This document shows positions 1-8,946 of a DNA stretch of 38,492 nt, piece by piece (positions within the stretch are counted from its first letter, which is position 1; every line of letters begins with the position of its first letter). The DNA lies in NCBI GenBank assembly GCA_938034615.1, contig CALHLW010000206.1:1-38492 (forward strand). Reading direction: 5' to 3'. Under the pieces are notes generated by a model, which did not search any database, was not told where the DNA came from, and saw only the letters and a list, made by a program, of their open reading frames with translations. Made by a program: the position numbers and the translations under genes. The stretch is from an uncultured Neomegalonema sp. Its GTDB lineage: Bacteria; Pseudomonadota; Alphaproteobacteria; Rhodobacterales; Rhodobacteraceae.

Positions 1-740
1 TAGCAATGACTGACCGCCCCGCCGAGCAAATCCTCCACGATATACCGCTCCAGCAGCACGGCCCCGAGGCTGCACGCAAGATCGGTGAACAGGGCCGCGA
101 ACCCGTCATCGAGATTGGAATGGATCAGGATATCCACCGGCTGCGCCGCCGCCATCGCCAGCGCCTCCACCGTCGCCGCCGTATCCCCCACATCATCATC
201 ATGGCCGGGTAGGCGAAACGTGAAATATTGCCCCAGATTCCCGATAGCCGTCGATCCCGCGCGCAAGGCCGCGACGGTATTCTCCACCGCCGCAGGCATC
301 CCCAGCACGAAATCCCCGAAATGTGGAGCCACAGGGGCCAGCGCCGTCAGTTCCGCAAAGGCCGCATTATCGGGCAGGATCAACCCCGTTCCCTTGCGCA
401 CCCGCGCCCGATCCGCCCGCCGGAACCCCATCGACCAGTCGAGGCAAATCCCATAGCGATCCACCCGCGCGCCCTTATCCCCGGCCCGCTCCCATATCTC
501 CCGCCATGCCTGCCGCGTCTTGGCCGGATCGCGATAGCCGATCTGCGAATGGACCGTCACGATCCCCGCCGCCGCACAGTCGCGCTTATAGACTGCCTCG
601 CTCTCGACCTCCCGGTCGGCGAGAAAGGCCGAAGGCCCGACCCGCACATCCGCCTCCCGCCCCCGCGCGACGATCTCCGCCACGTCGGGCAATCGGCCCT
701 CGGGAAACACTCGGTCGCGGTGCAGGGATTCGTCGGTCAT
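1..740 (-). CDS. Conserved hypothetical protein, possibly a TIM-barrel or cobalamin-mutase-like enzyme; 3' end runs off the window
   Basis: Minus-strand ATG at 740 opens a frame with no stop to the window edge (MTDESLHRDRVFPEGRLPDVAEIVARGREADVRVGPSAFL...GICLDWSMGF...GSTAIGNLGQYFTFRLPGHDDDVGDTAATVEALAMAAAQPVDILIHSNLDDGFAALFTDLACSLGAVLLERYIVEDLLGGAVSHC). Missing from the ORF track because it is open at the edge. Sits 43 nt downstream of the aldolase gene on the same strand. Confidence 0.75.
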   Translation of the reverse strand, partial: MTDESLHRDRVFPEGRLPDVAEIVARGREADVRVGPSAFLADREVESEAVYKRDCAAAGIVTVHSQIGYRDPAKTRQAWREIWERAGDKGARVDRYGICLDWSMGFRRADRARVRKGTGLILPDNAAFAELTALAPVAPHFGDFVLGMPAAVENTVAALRAGSTAIGNLGQYFTFRLPGHDDDVGDTAATVEALAMAAAQPVDILIHSNLDDGFAALFTDLACSLGAVLLERYIVEDLLGGAVSHC

Positions 741-783
741 GGGGGGAGGATGTCCGTCTCTCCCCCAAGGCGCAAGATGCCCT

Positions 784-1632
784 CTACTCGAACATATCCG
801 GCTGAGTGGCTGCGATGTGGTCGTAAAGGGTCTGGAAGTGCAGCCATCCGATATAATCGCTGCCCACATGCTCGCGGCTATAGGCGGCGGTCTTGTCGTC
901 GAGAAGCTGCGGCTTGATCCCGCTCTGCTCGATTATCAATTGCTGCTGACATGCGCGCTCCAGCGCGATGAACCAGAAGGCGGCATCGTCGATGCTGTGA
1001 CGGCTGGAGGTCAGTAACCCGTGATTCTGGTGCAGGGCAGCGCGGTTCATGCCGATCTGCTTGGCCACCGACATCCCGCTTTCCTTTTCCACTGCAACCT
1101 GACCGGCAGAGGCCCCGATGACTGCATGGCTCTTGTAGAACGCAGCGGCGTCCTGCGAGATCATGTCCAGCGGCCTGCCGGTCGAGCACCATGCAGTGCC
1201 ATAGACCGTGTGAGCGTGGCACATCGCGATGACGTCGGGATATTCCTCATGCACCGCCCCATGCAGAACGAAGCCCGCGCGGTTCAGGGCATGGCGACCC
1301 TCGACGACATTGCCCTGGTGGTCGGCGAGGACGAGGTTCGACATCTTCACCTGAGAAAAGTGAACGCACATCGGGTTCGTCCAATAGAGTTCAGGCCGCT
1401 CAGGATCGCGGATCGTCAGATGGCCCGCGAAACCGTAATCGAACCCATGCAGATCGAAGGCGCGGCAGGCGGCGACGAGATGCTGCTTGCGATAGGTTCG
1501 TTCTTCCTCGTGGCTCTCGAATTCCGGGGTCTGCGGGAAGATGAGACTGGCATCCTCGGGTTGGTATATCGAGATACGCTCGCGCCCGGCACTGTCCGGG
1601 GCAAGCACGGGTCCATCGGCGGTGTCCTTCAT
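784..1632 (-). CDS. Class II aldolase/adducin family protein
   Basis: 282 aa ORF; RKQHLVAACRAFDLHGFDYGFAGHLTIRDPE, HAHTVYGTAW and LHQNHGLLT match class II aldolase/adducin motifs with metal-binding His residues. Confidence 0.88.
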   Translation of the reverse strand: MKDTADGPVLAPDSAGRERISIYQPEDASLIFPQTPEFESHEEERTYRKQHLVAACRAFDLHGFDYGFAGHLTIRDPERPELYWTNPMCVHFSQVKMSNLVLADHQGNVVEGRHALNRAGFVLHGAVHEEYPDVIAMCHAHTVYGTAWCSTGRPLDMISQDAAAFYKSHAVIGASAGQVAVEKESGMSVAKQIGMNRAALHQNHGLLTSSRHSIDDAAFWFIALERACQQQLIIEQSGIKPQLLDDKTAAYSREHVGSDYIGWLHFQTLYDHIAATQPDMFE

Positions 1633-1777
1633 GGCGGGTCTCCCTGAGCTTGTGTTTCGGGCAGAATGCGCGGATTCTCAGATTTTGACAAACGACTGTT
1701 CGCCATCATGCGTGGGCTTGCCAATCGAGGGCAGGGCGGGTTAAAGGTTCGATCTTCGTTCTCTATGCAGCACGGCC

Positions 1778-3949
1778 ATGCCCGATGACATGACAGAGGC
1801 GCGTGTGCGCCCCAAAGACCTGCCCACAGGCTACCATCTCGCCCATTTCCGCGAGATGCTGAGCTTCGTCGAGCGGCTCTATGGCGGCATTCTGAGCCAG
1901 ACGGAGCGCGCATGGATCGCCGATTTCCGAGCGCTCGACACGAACGCCCAGTCCCTGTTCGTGCGCATGGCCAACCGAAAAGGCTCGGTCTTTCGCACCG
2001 GCCATTTCGATTATGCGGACGTGGACGACGTGGATTTGCGACTGGTCGATCTGACCGCTTCGGGCTTTGTCTCTCCCCCGCTCGAAAAGGATTATGGGGC
2101 TGCGCTTGCCATTCTGTCGAAGGATGAACTCCTCGATCTTCTGGCCGAAAACCATGCTGACGAGGGCGTCCGCAAAAGCTGGACGAAGCCTAATGTCATC
2201 GCCGCCGCTCGCGAACGAATGGCCTTCGCGGAATGTTTCGGCGAGGCGCGCGGGGCCGGGTTTGCGGCGCAACGGCGCAAGCGTCCCCTGCGCTACCTGC
2301 TCTACCTCTATTTTGGGCGCATGACGGATGGGTTGACCAGCTTTGCCATGCGCGATCTCGGCCTTGTCCGCACCAACAGCTTTCGTTCGGAATTCGAGGC
2401 CCGCTTCGCCGAGCGCGCGGAAGCAGAAGAAACCTTCCGCTACGCCGAACGCATCGCATGGCTCGACCGCTGCGAGACGTCGCAGATCGAGGCGATGGCG
2501 CGAGAGGCTTCCGTCTGGCCTACGCCCTGTGAAACGGCGGCACCGCTCCGCGATACCCTGTTGCACGCGCTGGGGCGACATCTGGAAAAATCCGGCGATG
2601 CAGAGCCTGCGCGCAGGCTCTACGCGCTGGGCGCGTCCCCGGAATGTGGCGAGCGCGAGGTACGCCTTGCCTGGGCCGCTGGAGAGAAAGAAGCCGTGCG
2701 CGAACGCCTCGAATCCATGATCGCCTCCCCCGGCAGCGATGGCGAAGCCCTCTTCGCGCAGGATTTTCTCGCTCGCAAGTTCGGCGGTAAGCGCACGAGC
2801 CTCATCACCGACATGCTGCGCGAAGCGCCGACCGTGGCCTTGGACGAATCCAACCGTGCATCACCGGAAAAGGGTGCCGTCGCATGGTTCGAGCGCAAGG
2901 GCTGGACCGCTGACCACGCCGAGAATATCCCGTGGCGCACCCTGTTCGGCCTGCTGTTCTGGGGCATCATCTATGACGGCGATACGGCCCGCCTGCACAA
3001 CGCATTCGAGCGGATGCCGGGGGCGCTGCGTGACGGCACGTTCTACATCACCCACCGCGATGCCATCGAAGCCCGCCTCGCCCTGCTCGACCGCCCCGAT
3101 ACCGCCATGGCCACGCTGCTGACCACGATCACCGAGCGGTACGGCACTCTGACCCCGCTATTCCGCTGGTATCCCGACATGATCGAGCGGCTGCGCCCCT
3201 TGCTCTACCACGCCCCCAAAAATGCGCTTGCCGCGGTCCTGCGCGCCATGGCCTCGGATTACCGAAACCGCAAGGATGGCTTTCCCGACCTCATTCTCCA
3301 CAGGGAAGACGCGCTTCGTCTCATCGAGATCAAGACCGAGAACGACCAAATCCGCCGCAATCAACTCGTCCAGCTCGAACTGCTGCGCGAAGCGGGGTTC
3401 GACGTCGAAATCAACCGCATCGCGTGGATCGTGGACCCCGACCAGACATATGTGGTCGTGGATATCGAAACCACCGGAGGCCGCGCCCCCTTCCACCGCG
3501 TCACAGAGATTGGCGCGGTCAAGATGCGCGGCGGTGAAGTCGTGGATCGCTGGCAGTCCCTCGTGAACCCCGAACGCTCCATCCCTGCTACCATCACACG
3601 ATTGACCGGCATCACCAACGAGATGGTCGCCGATGCCCCGGTCTTTGCGGATGTGGCGGATGAATTCGCCGAGTTCATGGGCGATGCGATCTTCGTCGCC
3701 CATAACGTCCGGTTCGATTACGGTTTTCTATCGGCGGAATTCGGGCGGCTGGAAAAGCGTTTCCGCTATCCCACGCTCTGCACGTGTCAGTCGATGCGAA
3801 AGCTCTTCAAGGGTCTGCCATCCTACAGCCTGAAGAACCTCTGCCACCATTTCGGCGTCCCGCTCGAAAGCCATCACCGCGCCCTTTGCGATGCGGAGGC
3901 AGCGGCGGGGTTGCTGCTCAAAATAAACGAGCGGCGGATGGCCCCGTAG
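1778..3949 (+). CDS. FAN1-like VRR-NUC nuclease fused to a C-terminal DEDDh (DnaQ-like) 3'-5' exonuclease
   Basis: 723 aa ORF. N-terminal YHLAHFREMLSFVERLYGGILSQTERAWIADFRALDTNAQSLFVRMANRKGSVFR resembles the N-terminus of bacterial FAN1. VRR-NUC motif GFPDLILHREDALRLIEIKTENDQIRRNQ. Exonuclease motifs VVVDIETTGG, FVAHNVRFDYGFL and HRALCDAEAA. Confidence 0.85.
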   Translation: MPDDMTEARVRPKDLPTGYHLAHFREMLSFVERLYGGILSQTERAWIADFRALDTNAQSLFVRMANRKGSVFRTGHFDYADVDDVDLRLVDLTASGFVSPPLEKDYGAALAILSKDELLDLLAENHADEGVRKSWTKPNVIAAARERMAFAECFGEARGAGFAAQRRKRPLRYLLYLYFGRMTDGLTSFAMRDLGLVRTNSFRSEFEARFAERAEAEETFRYAERIAWLDRCETSQIEAMAREASVWPTPCETAAPLRDTLLHALGRHLEKSGDAEPARRLYALGASPECGEREVRLAWAAGEKEAVRERLESMIASPGSDGEALFAQDFLARKFGGKRTSLITDMLREAPTVALDESNRASPEKGAVAWFERKGWTADHAENIPWRTLFGLLFWGIIYDGDTARLHNAFERMPGALRDGTFYITHRDAIEARLALLDRPDTAMATLLTTITERYGTLTPLFRWYPDMIERLRPLLYHAPKNALAAVLRAMASDYRNRKDGFPDLILHREDALRLIEIKTENDQIRRNQLVQLELLREAGFDVEINRIAWIVDPDQTYVVVDIETTGGRAPFHRVTEIGAVKMRGGEVVDRWQSLVNPERSIPATITRLTGITNEMVADAPVFADVADEFAEFMGDAIFVAHNVRFDYGFLSAEFGRLEKRFRYPTLCTCQSMRKLFKGLPSYSLKNLCHHFGVPLESHHRALCDAEAAAGLLLKINERRMAP

Positions 3950-3963
3950 GCCGCCCGCCGCTC
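3929..3963. terminator. Possible hairpin terminator between convergent genes
   Basis: Inverted repeat gagcggcgg ... ccgccgctc around the stop of the 1778-3949 gene, before the convergent lipoprotein stop at 3990. No strong T-tract. Confidence 0.35.
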
Positions 3964-3989
3964 TGGTCGTATTTCTCAGGATCGGGAGA

Positions 3990-5888
3990 TCAGAACGCCT
4001 TGAACCGTGCGAGTTCGCGTCCACCCTCATCGATCAGCGTCAGGTCCGAGAAGCCCGGCGCGATCTTGTAGACGCTCGCGTTCTCCAAGGCCCCGATATA
4101 GCGTTTCTCAAGGTCGAGGCTGGAGCACGCGATCTCGGTGGAGAAGATGTCCGCCATCGAGAAGCGGCCCTTGCCGGTATTGACGAATTCACCGCCATAG
4201 CTGTTGCAGGGGCCTTGTCCGCCCGCGAACCCGCTCGACCCGTCGAAATGCAATTCGGCATTGACGGAAACCGGTGCGGCATCGATCTCGACCAAGCGCC
4301 AGGACGTGCCGGAAAGCTCGGATGTATCTGTCTTGCGCGCAGGCGTTGAGAGCGGCGGAGCCTTGGGTTCCGGCATCCGGACGCTCGCGACATCCATGCT
4401 TGGTGCAGCATCGCGCATCCCGTTGCCATCAGTCGCATCGGCGGACAGCATCGCGTCATCCGAGATCTTAGGCGCGCCGAAACTGGGCTGTGCGGGCAGG
4501 GCGCCGATGGAGACATAGCTGCCCGACGATGTCGCCATCGTGACCGGCTCTTTATAGTCAGGGCGCGGCTGCGGCAACGGCGTGGTCAGTGTCGCATAGC
4601 TGCGATCGGCAACGCTTGGGCGGGGGCGGGGTGACGGTGCGGTCAGAGGACTACGATCCACTGCGGCGAGGGTAGACGTCACCATCGTCGCTTTCGTGCG
4701 CGGTACCGGAGTCATCGCGATCTCTGGCAGAGGCTGTGGTTCGATCCGCATTTCCGAAAGGGCCGCAACTTCGATATTCGTCATGCCCATTACAGGCGCT
4801 TGGCTGCGAATGGGGTCCATCGTTCCCGTGCTTGGCATCGGTTCTGGCGTGATCTGGAACTGACCACCAAGGCTGGCAGGTTCGGGCGCATCGAAGACCG
4901 ATGGTTCAAGGGGTGCCGACATCGTCTCACCGCTGAAAACCGCTTCAACCTCGTCATTACTGATGATCTCGAAGCCGCTGGGCATGGGCGCAGCAGGGAT
5001 CGCCATCTGCTCCATGGCCGGGGCGGAGGCGGGCAGCATCATCTGCTCAGGTTCCATCATGGATTCTGACGCCATCATTGGCTCAGTCTCCATCATGGGT
5101 TCTGAGGTCATCATTGGCTCAGGCACCATCATCGCGTCCGAAGCCATCATGGGCTCGGACATCATCACCGGTTCGGGCTCCATCATCGGCGCTGCCGCCG
5201 GGACCGTAACTTCGGCCTCCATCATCGGCGCGCTCTCGTAGCTGTAAGTTTCCGTCGTTGCCTCGGCCATCATCGGGGCAGCGGGAGCCTGCGCCTCCTC
5301 GATCATCACCATCGTCGATGCTTCCATCGGAGCCGACACATCGGATTCCGTCGTCAGGCTCTCGCCATAGACCAGATTGTCGGCGGCAACTGATGCCACG
5401 CCATAGCTCGGCTCTGGCATCATCATCGTCGTTTCGGGCAGGGTCGTAACGCTCTGCGAGTAGCTTGCGATTTCGGGTGCGGCGACGGTCATTGACGGCG
5501 CGGCAAGGGGCTGCGCGAGCACTGTCCCGTCATTGTAGGAAGGGACCGCGTAGGTTTCGCTCACCGCGAAGTTACCAGCCGCTGAATCGACTACAGGGGG
5601 GCCGTACACGCTCTCGAACGTCTGCACATTCGCCGCCTGCGAGCTTTCGACATAGGTGGGCACGCCCGGCAACACGTATTCCGGGGCAACCACGTTTGCT
5701 TCCGGGATGTAAGAGGCGGGAGCGCTCTCGGCGGTTTGCGTCGCCGTATCGGCAGCGCCCGTCAGGGGCGACACCAAATTGCTGAAGCCTTGCCCGATGC
5801 GCGTCTCGCAGCCGGAAATGACGGTCAGCATTGCCGTGCCCATAGCGAGCCGGGCAACGGTATTCAGGTTCTTGTTCGCCATCGGCAT
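3990..5888 (-). CDS. Lipoprotein with Met-rich hexapeptide repeats and C-terminal META (HslJ/DUF306-like) domain
   Basis: Start placed at ATG 5888 (RBS gaggagg just upstream) rather than the track's 6122, which lies inside accA. Lipobox MLTVISGC. C-terminus SGTSWRLVEIDAAPVSVNAELHFDGSSGFAGGQGPCNSYGGEF...FSMADIFSTEIACSSLDLEKRYIGAL is META-like. Confidence 0.85.
   Translation of the reverse strand: MPMANKNLNTVARLAMGTAMLTVISGCETRIGQGFSNLVSPLTGAADTATQTAESAPASYIPEANVVAPEYVLPGVPTYVESSQAANVQTFESVYGPPVVDSAAGNFAVSETYAVPSYNDGTVLAQPLAAPSMTVAAPEIASYSQSVTTLPETTMMMPEPSYGVASVAADNLVYGESLTTESDVSAPMEASTMVMIEEAQAPAAPMMAEATTETYSYESAPMMEAEVTVPAAAPMMEPEPVMMSEPMMASDAMMVPEPMMTSEPMMETEPMMASESMMEPEQMMLPASAPAMEQMAIPAAPMPSGFEIISNDEVEAVFSGETMSAPLEPSVFDAPEPASLGGQFQITPEPMPSTGTMDPIRSQAPVMGMTNIEVAALSEMRIEPQPLPEIAMTPVPRTKATMVTSTLAAVDRSPLTAPSPRPRPSVADRSYATLTTPLPQPRPDYKEPVTMATSSGSYVSIGALPAQPSFGAPKISDDAMLSADATDGNGMRDAAPSMDVASVRMPEPKAPPLSTPARKTDTSELSGTSWRLVEIDAAPVSVNAELHFDGSSGFAGGQGPCNSYGGEFVNTGKGRFSMADIFSTEIACSSLDLEKRYIGALENASVYKIAPGFSDLTLIDEGGRELARFKAF
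5030..5190 (-). repeat. In-gene tandem repeat (18 bp / 6 aa period) encoding xEPMMx units
   Basis: Translation EPVMM-SEPMMA-SDAMMV-PEPMMT-SEPMME-TEPMMA-SESMME-PEQMML; 'catcat' recurs about every 18 nt on the + strand. Confidence 0.85.
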
Positions 5889-5946
5889 GGCAGCCTCCTC
5901 TAACGGCTCGGTCCTTGTCAAACTGCGGCACCGCAAGGCGATGCTT

Positions 5947-6906
5947 TCAGTCGAGTCCCTTCTGTCCCATAGCGAGAAATTTCTCCCGCCGTTCGGCCCT
6001 GATAGCATCAGGGGACATTCCGTCAAAAATTTCAAGTGTTTCTGACAGTTTCTTACGAAGTTCTTCGAATGTCGTATGTGGATCACGATGCGCGCCGCCC
6101 ATTGGTTCTGGTACGATCGCATCCACGACGGACAGGTTAAGCAAGTCTTGGGCCGTCAGTCGCAGGGCCGCTGCGGCCTCTTGCGCCTTGTCCTGTGATT
6201 TCCATAGGATAGAGGCGCAACCTTCAGGCGAGATCACAGAATAGATCGAATGTTCGAGCATGATGATCCGGTTCGCGGTCGCCAAAGCGATGGCCCCGCC
6301 GGACCCGCCTTCCCCGATAACGGTCGAGATCAGCGGGACTCCTATTTCGAGACACTTTTCGGTCGAACGGGCAATCGCTTCTGCCTGTCCCCGCTCCTCT
6401 GCGCCCTTACCCGGATAGGCTCCGGGGGTGTCGATGAAGGTCAGAACGGGGATCCCGAAACGATCTGCCATGTCCATCAACCGCACCGCCTTGCGATAGC
6501 CTTCGGGTCGCGACATTCCGAAATTGCGCTTGAGCCGCGCAGCGGTATCCGCACCTTTCTCATGGCCGAGCACCATGACGGGCCGATCATTGAACCGTCC
6601 CATCCCACCGATAACCGCTGCATCCTCTGCAAATCCCCGATCTCCGGCGAGGGGCATGAAGTCATCGATCAGCGCCTCGACGTAATCGATGGTGTGAGGA
6701 CGGTTCGGATGGCGGGCGACCTGACATTTTTGCCAAGGAGACAGTTTCCGGTAGAGATCTTCCAGATGTTTCTCCACCTTGACGGAAAGCTGGCCGACTT
6801 CCGCCTCGATATCCATCGAGGAATCTTTTCCCGCGAGAGTGCGCAGTTCCGTGGCTTTGCCCTCCAGCTCGGCGACGGTCTTTTCGAAATCAAGATATTG
6901 CAGCAC
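5947..6906 (-). CDS. accA: Acetyl-CoA carboxylase carboxyltransferase subunit alpha
   Basis: 319 aa; [86 protein letters not shown] and [14 protein letters not shown] are hallmark AccA segments. Confidence 0.97.
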   Translation of the reverse strand: MLQYLDFEKTVAELEGKATELRTLAGKDSSMDIEAEVGQLSVKVEKHLEDLYRKLSPWQKCQVARHPNRPHTIDYVEALIDDFMPLAGDRGFAEDAAVIGGMGRFNDRPVMVLGHEKGADTAARLKRNFGMSRPEGYRKAVRLMDMADRFGIPVLTFIDTPGAYPGKGAEERGQAEAIARSTEKCLEIGVPLISTVIGEGGSGGAIALATANRIIMLEHSIYSVISPEGCASILWKSQDKAQEAAAALRLTAQDLLNLSVVDAIVPEPMGGAHRDPHTTFEELRKKLSETLEIFDGMSPDAIRAERREKFLAMGQKGLD

Positions 6907-6949
6907 GATTTTCGTCCCGGTTCCCAGAGAGGTTCGCGTCCATCAGCCC

Positions 6950-8170
6950 TTACATGCCCCCCAGCGGTGAGGGGGTCAATGGCAGGGTACGGAGCGCCCG
7001 TATTCCCGCTTGCCCGGTCCAGTGCAGATCGTCCTGGGAAACCGCAAGGGCTACATCCGGCCATCTCTTCCAAAGCAATTGCAAGACGGCGGCGAGTTCC
7101 GCCTTCGCCAACCATGCGCCGAGGCAGAAATGCGGGCCTCCACCAAAGGCCAGATGTCGGTTCGGCTTGCGGCCCAGATCGACCCGGTCGGGATCGTCGA
7201 ACATCTCCGGGTCACGATTGGCGGCGGCCAGATGCGCCATAATGGCCTGTCCGCGCGTGAACGGCTCCCCCAGAAATTCTGTATCGCGCAGGAAGTAGCG
7301 TGGTTTCGTGGTCTCCACGGCACTGACATGACGAAGCAATTCATCCATCGCCGTCCCTTCAAGAGCCGGATCGGCTTGCAAGCGATCCAGTTCAGATGGG
7401 TTATTCAGAAGTGTCAGAACCGAATTGCTGATGATATGGGTCGTCGTCTCATGCCCCGCGATGAACAGCAGTCCCAGCATCGCCAGCACCTCGTCATCGG
7501 TCAGCCTGTCGCCATCCTCCGCCGCATGGACTAGCACCGAGATCAGATCGTCTCCCGATTCACGCCGCCGCTCCTCGAACCGCGCCATAAGGTATTGGTT
7601 GATCCGGGTCAGGGACGCATAGACGCGGGGCAGGGCCCATATCGAGTCGGTCTGAGAGAAAGCCGCCATCCAGCGGGTGAAATTTGGGCGATCCGCTTCT
7701 GATAGTCCGAGTATTTCGCAAATCACGGCGAGGGGCAGCGGGCGGGCCACATGGCGCACGAAATCGCCGTCCTCCGAAGCCGCCCAGTCGTTCAGCAAAC
7801 CCGCCGCGAGTGCTTCGATGCGCGGGGTCCATGTCTCCACCGCTTTGCGCCGGAAAGCCGCGTCCACGATCTTACGCAACCGCCGGTGCTCCTCACCGTC
7901 TTTCTGGAGCATGTTTTCGGTCATCACCCGCACGTTGCGCGGCATGAGGCGCAGGAACCATGCGATCCGCCGGTTGCGCCCGTTGACGACATCAGTGGAG
8001 AACAGCGTATCGTCCTTCAGCAACATCTCGCAGGCCGCGTGGGTTGTGACAAAAGGCATCTCGCCGATCACAGGCATCTTCACCCGCACCAGCGGCCCTT
8101 CTGCCACCAGCGTCGCAAGGCCGGGTCCGGGATCGCGCTTGTCGGGCACGGGCAGCGTTTTCATCGTCAC
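6950..8170 (-). CDS. Cytochrome P450
   Basis: 406 aa; I-helix FIAGHETTTH and heme-ligand loop HLAFGGGPHFCLGAWLA. Start overlaps the upstream hydrolase stop by 4 nt (ATGA). Confidence 0.95.
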   Translation of the reverse strand: MTMKTLPVPDKRDPGPGLATLVAEGPLVRVKMPVIGEMPFVTTHAACEMLLKDDTLFSTDVVNGRNRRIAWFLRLMPRNVRVMTENMLQKDGEEHRRLRKIVDAAFRRKAVETWTPRIEALAAGLLNDWAASEDGDFVRHVARPLPLAVICEILGLSEADRPNFTRWMAAFSQTDSIWALPRVYASLTRINQYLMARFEERRRESGDDLISVLVHAAEDGDRLTDDEVLAMLGLLFIAGHETTTHIISNSVLTLLNNPSELDRLQADPALEGTAMDELLRHVSAVETTKPRYFLRDTEFLGEPFTRGQAIMAHLAAANRDPEMFDDPDRVDLGRKPNRHLAFGGGPHFCLGAWLAKAELAAVLQLLWKRWPDVALAVSQDDLHWTGQAGIRALRTLPLTPSPLGGM

Positions 8171-8946
8171 GATCCTATCACATCTGGCAGCGTATGGATC
8201 GTCTCCGCAATCAACGCCAATTCCCGCTCACCGCTCAGTCGATGATCCGCCCCGCGCAGCAGCACGGCGCGCACGTCGTCTCCTTCTATATGAGCGGCCA
8301 GCCGCGCTGCTGTCTCCCATGGCACATCCGGGTCGGCCATGCCCTGCAACAGGCGGATCGGCCCGGAGGCGCGAAGCGGCGACCGCATCACGAGATGCCG
8401 CCGACCATCTTCGATGAGTTTCCGGGTAATGAGATACGGCAGGTCCGAATACTGGCTCGGCTCCTCGATCTGCCCCTCGCGATACAACGTATCACGCTGC
8501 ACCGGCGTCAAGCGTCTGAGGATCGAATCTTCGGTGAAATCCGGCGCTGTCGCGATCCCTACCAATCCCGCCACCTGTTCCGGCATCGCTCGCATCACCA
8601 GCAGCGCGATCCACCCGCCCATAGAGGAGCCGACCAAAATCTGCGGCCCCGTGGTCAACTCGCGCAGCACGTCACAGGCATCGCGAAACCAGTCTCCGAT
8701 GCACCCATCCGCGAAGTCGCCCGAGGACTGTCCGTGTCCGGTATAATCGAATCGCAGGAAGTCGCGTCCCTGCGCCTTCGCCCAATCACTTAGGAACAAC
8801 GCTTTGCTGCCTTGCATGTCTGACCGGAAACCCGGAAGAAAGACGATGCCGGGACGTGCCGCTTCTTCGCTTGTCGCTTGCACTGTGTCATGGTGATACG
8901 CGATAACTCTACCATCCGGTGTGCGGTATAGAACGGGTCCGTCCAT
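8167..8946 (-). CDS. Alpha/beta hydrolase
   Basis: GIVFLPGFRSDMQGSKA, FDYTGHGQSSGDF, nucleophile elbow VGSSMGGW, LLRGADHRLS. Start placed at MDGPVLYRTPDGR (8946) rather than the track's 9090. Confidence 0.88.
   Translation of the reverse strand: MDGPVLYRTPDGRVIAYHHDTVQATSEEAARPGIVFLPGFRSDMQGSKALFLSDWAKAQGRDFLRFDYTGHGQSSGDFADGCIGDWFRDACDVLRELTTGPQILVGSSMGGWIALLVMRAMPEQVAGLVGIATAPDFTEDSILRRLTPVQRDTLYREGQIEEPSQYSDLPYLITRKLIEDGRRHLVMRSPLRASGPIRLLQGMADPDVPWETAARLAAHIEGDDVRAVLLRGADHRLSGERELALIAETIHTLPDVIGS

Noticed and set aside
5030-5190. CRISPR-like or minisatellite array suggested by regular 18-nt spacing
   Set aside because: The periodicity is within a coding frame and explained by a hexapeptide repeat; there are no spacers or cas genes.
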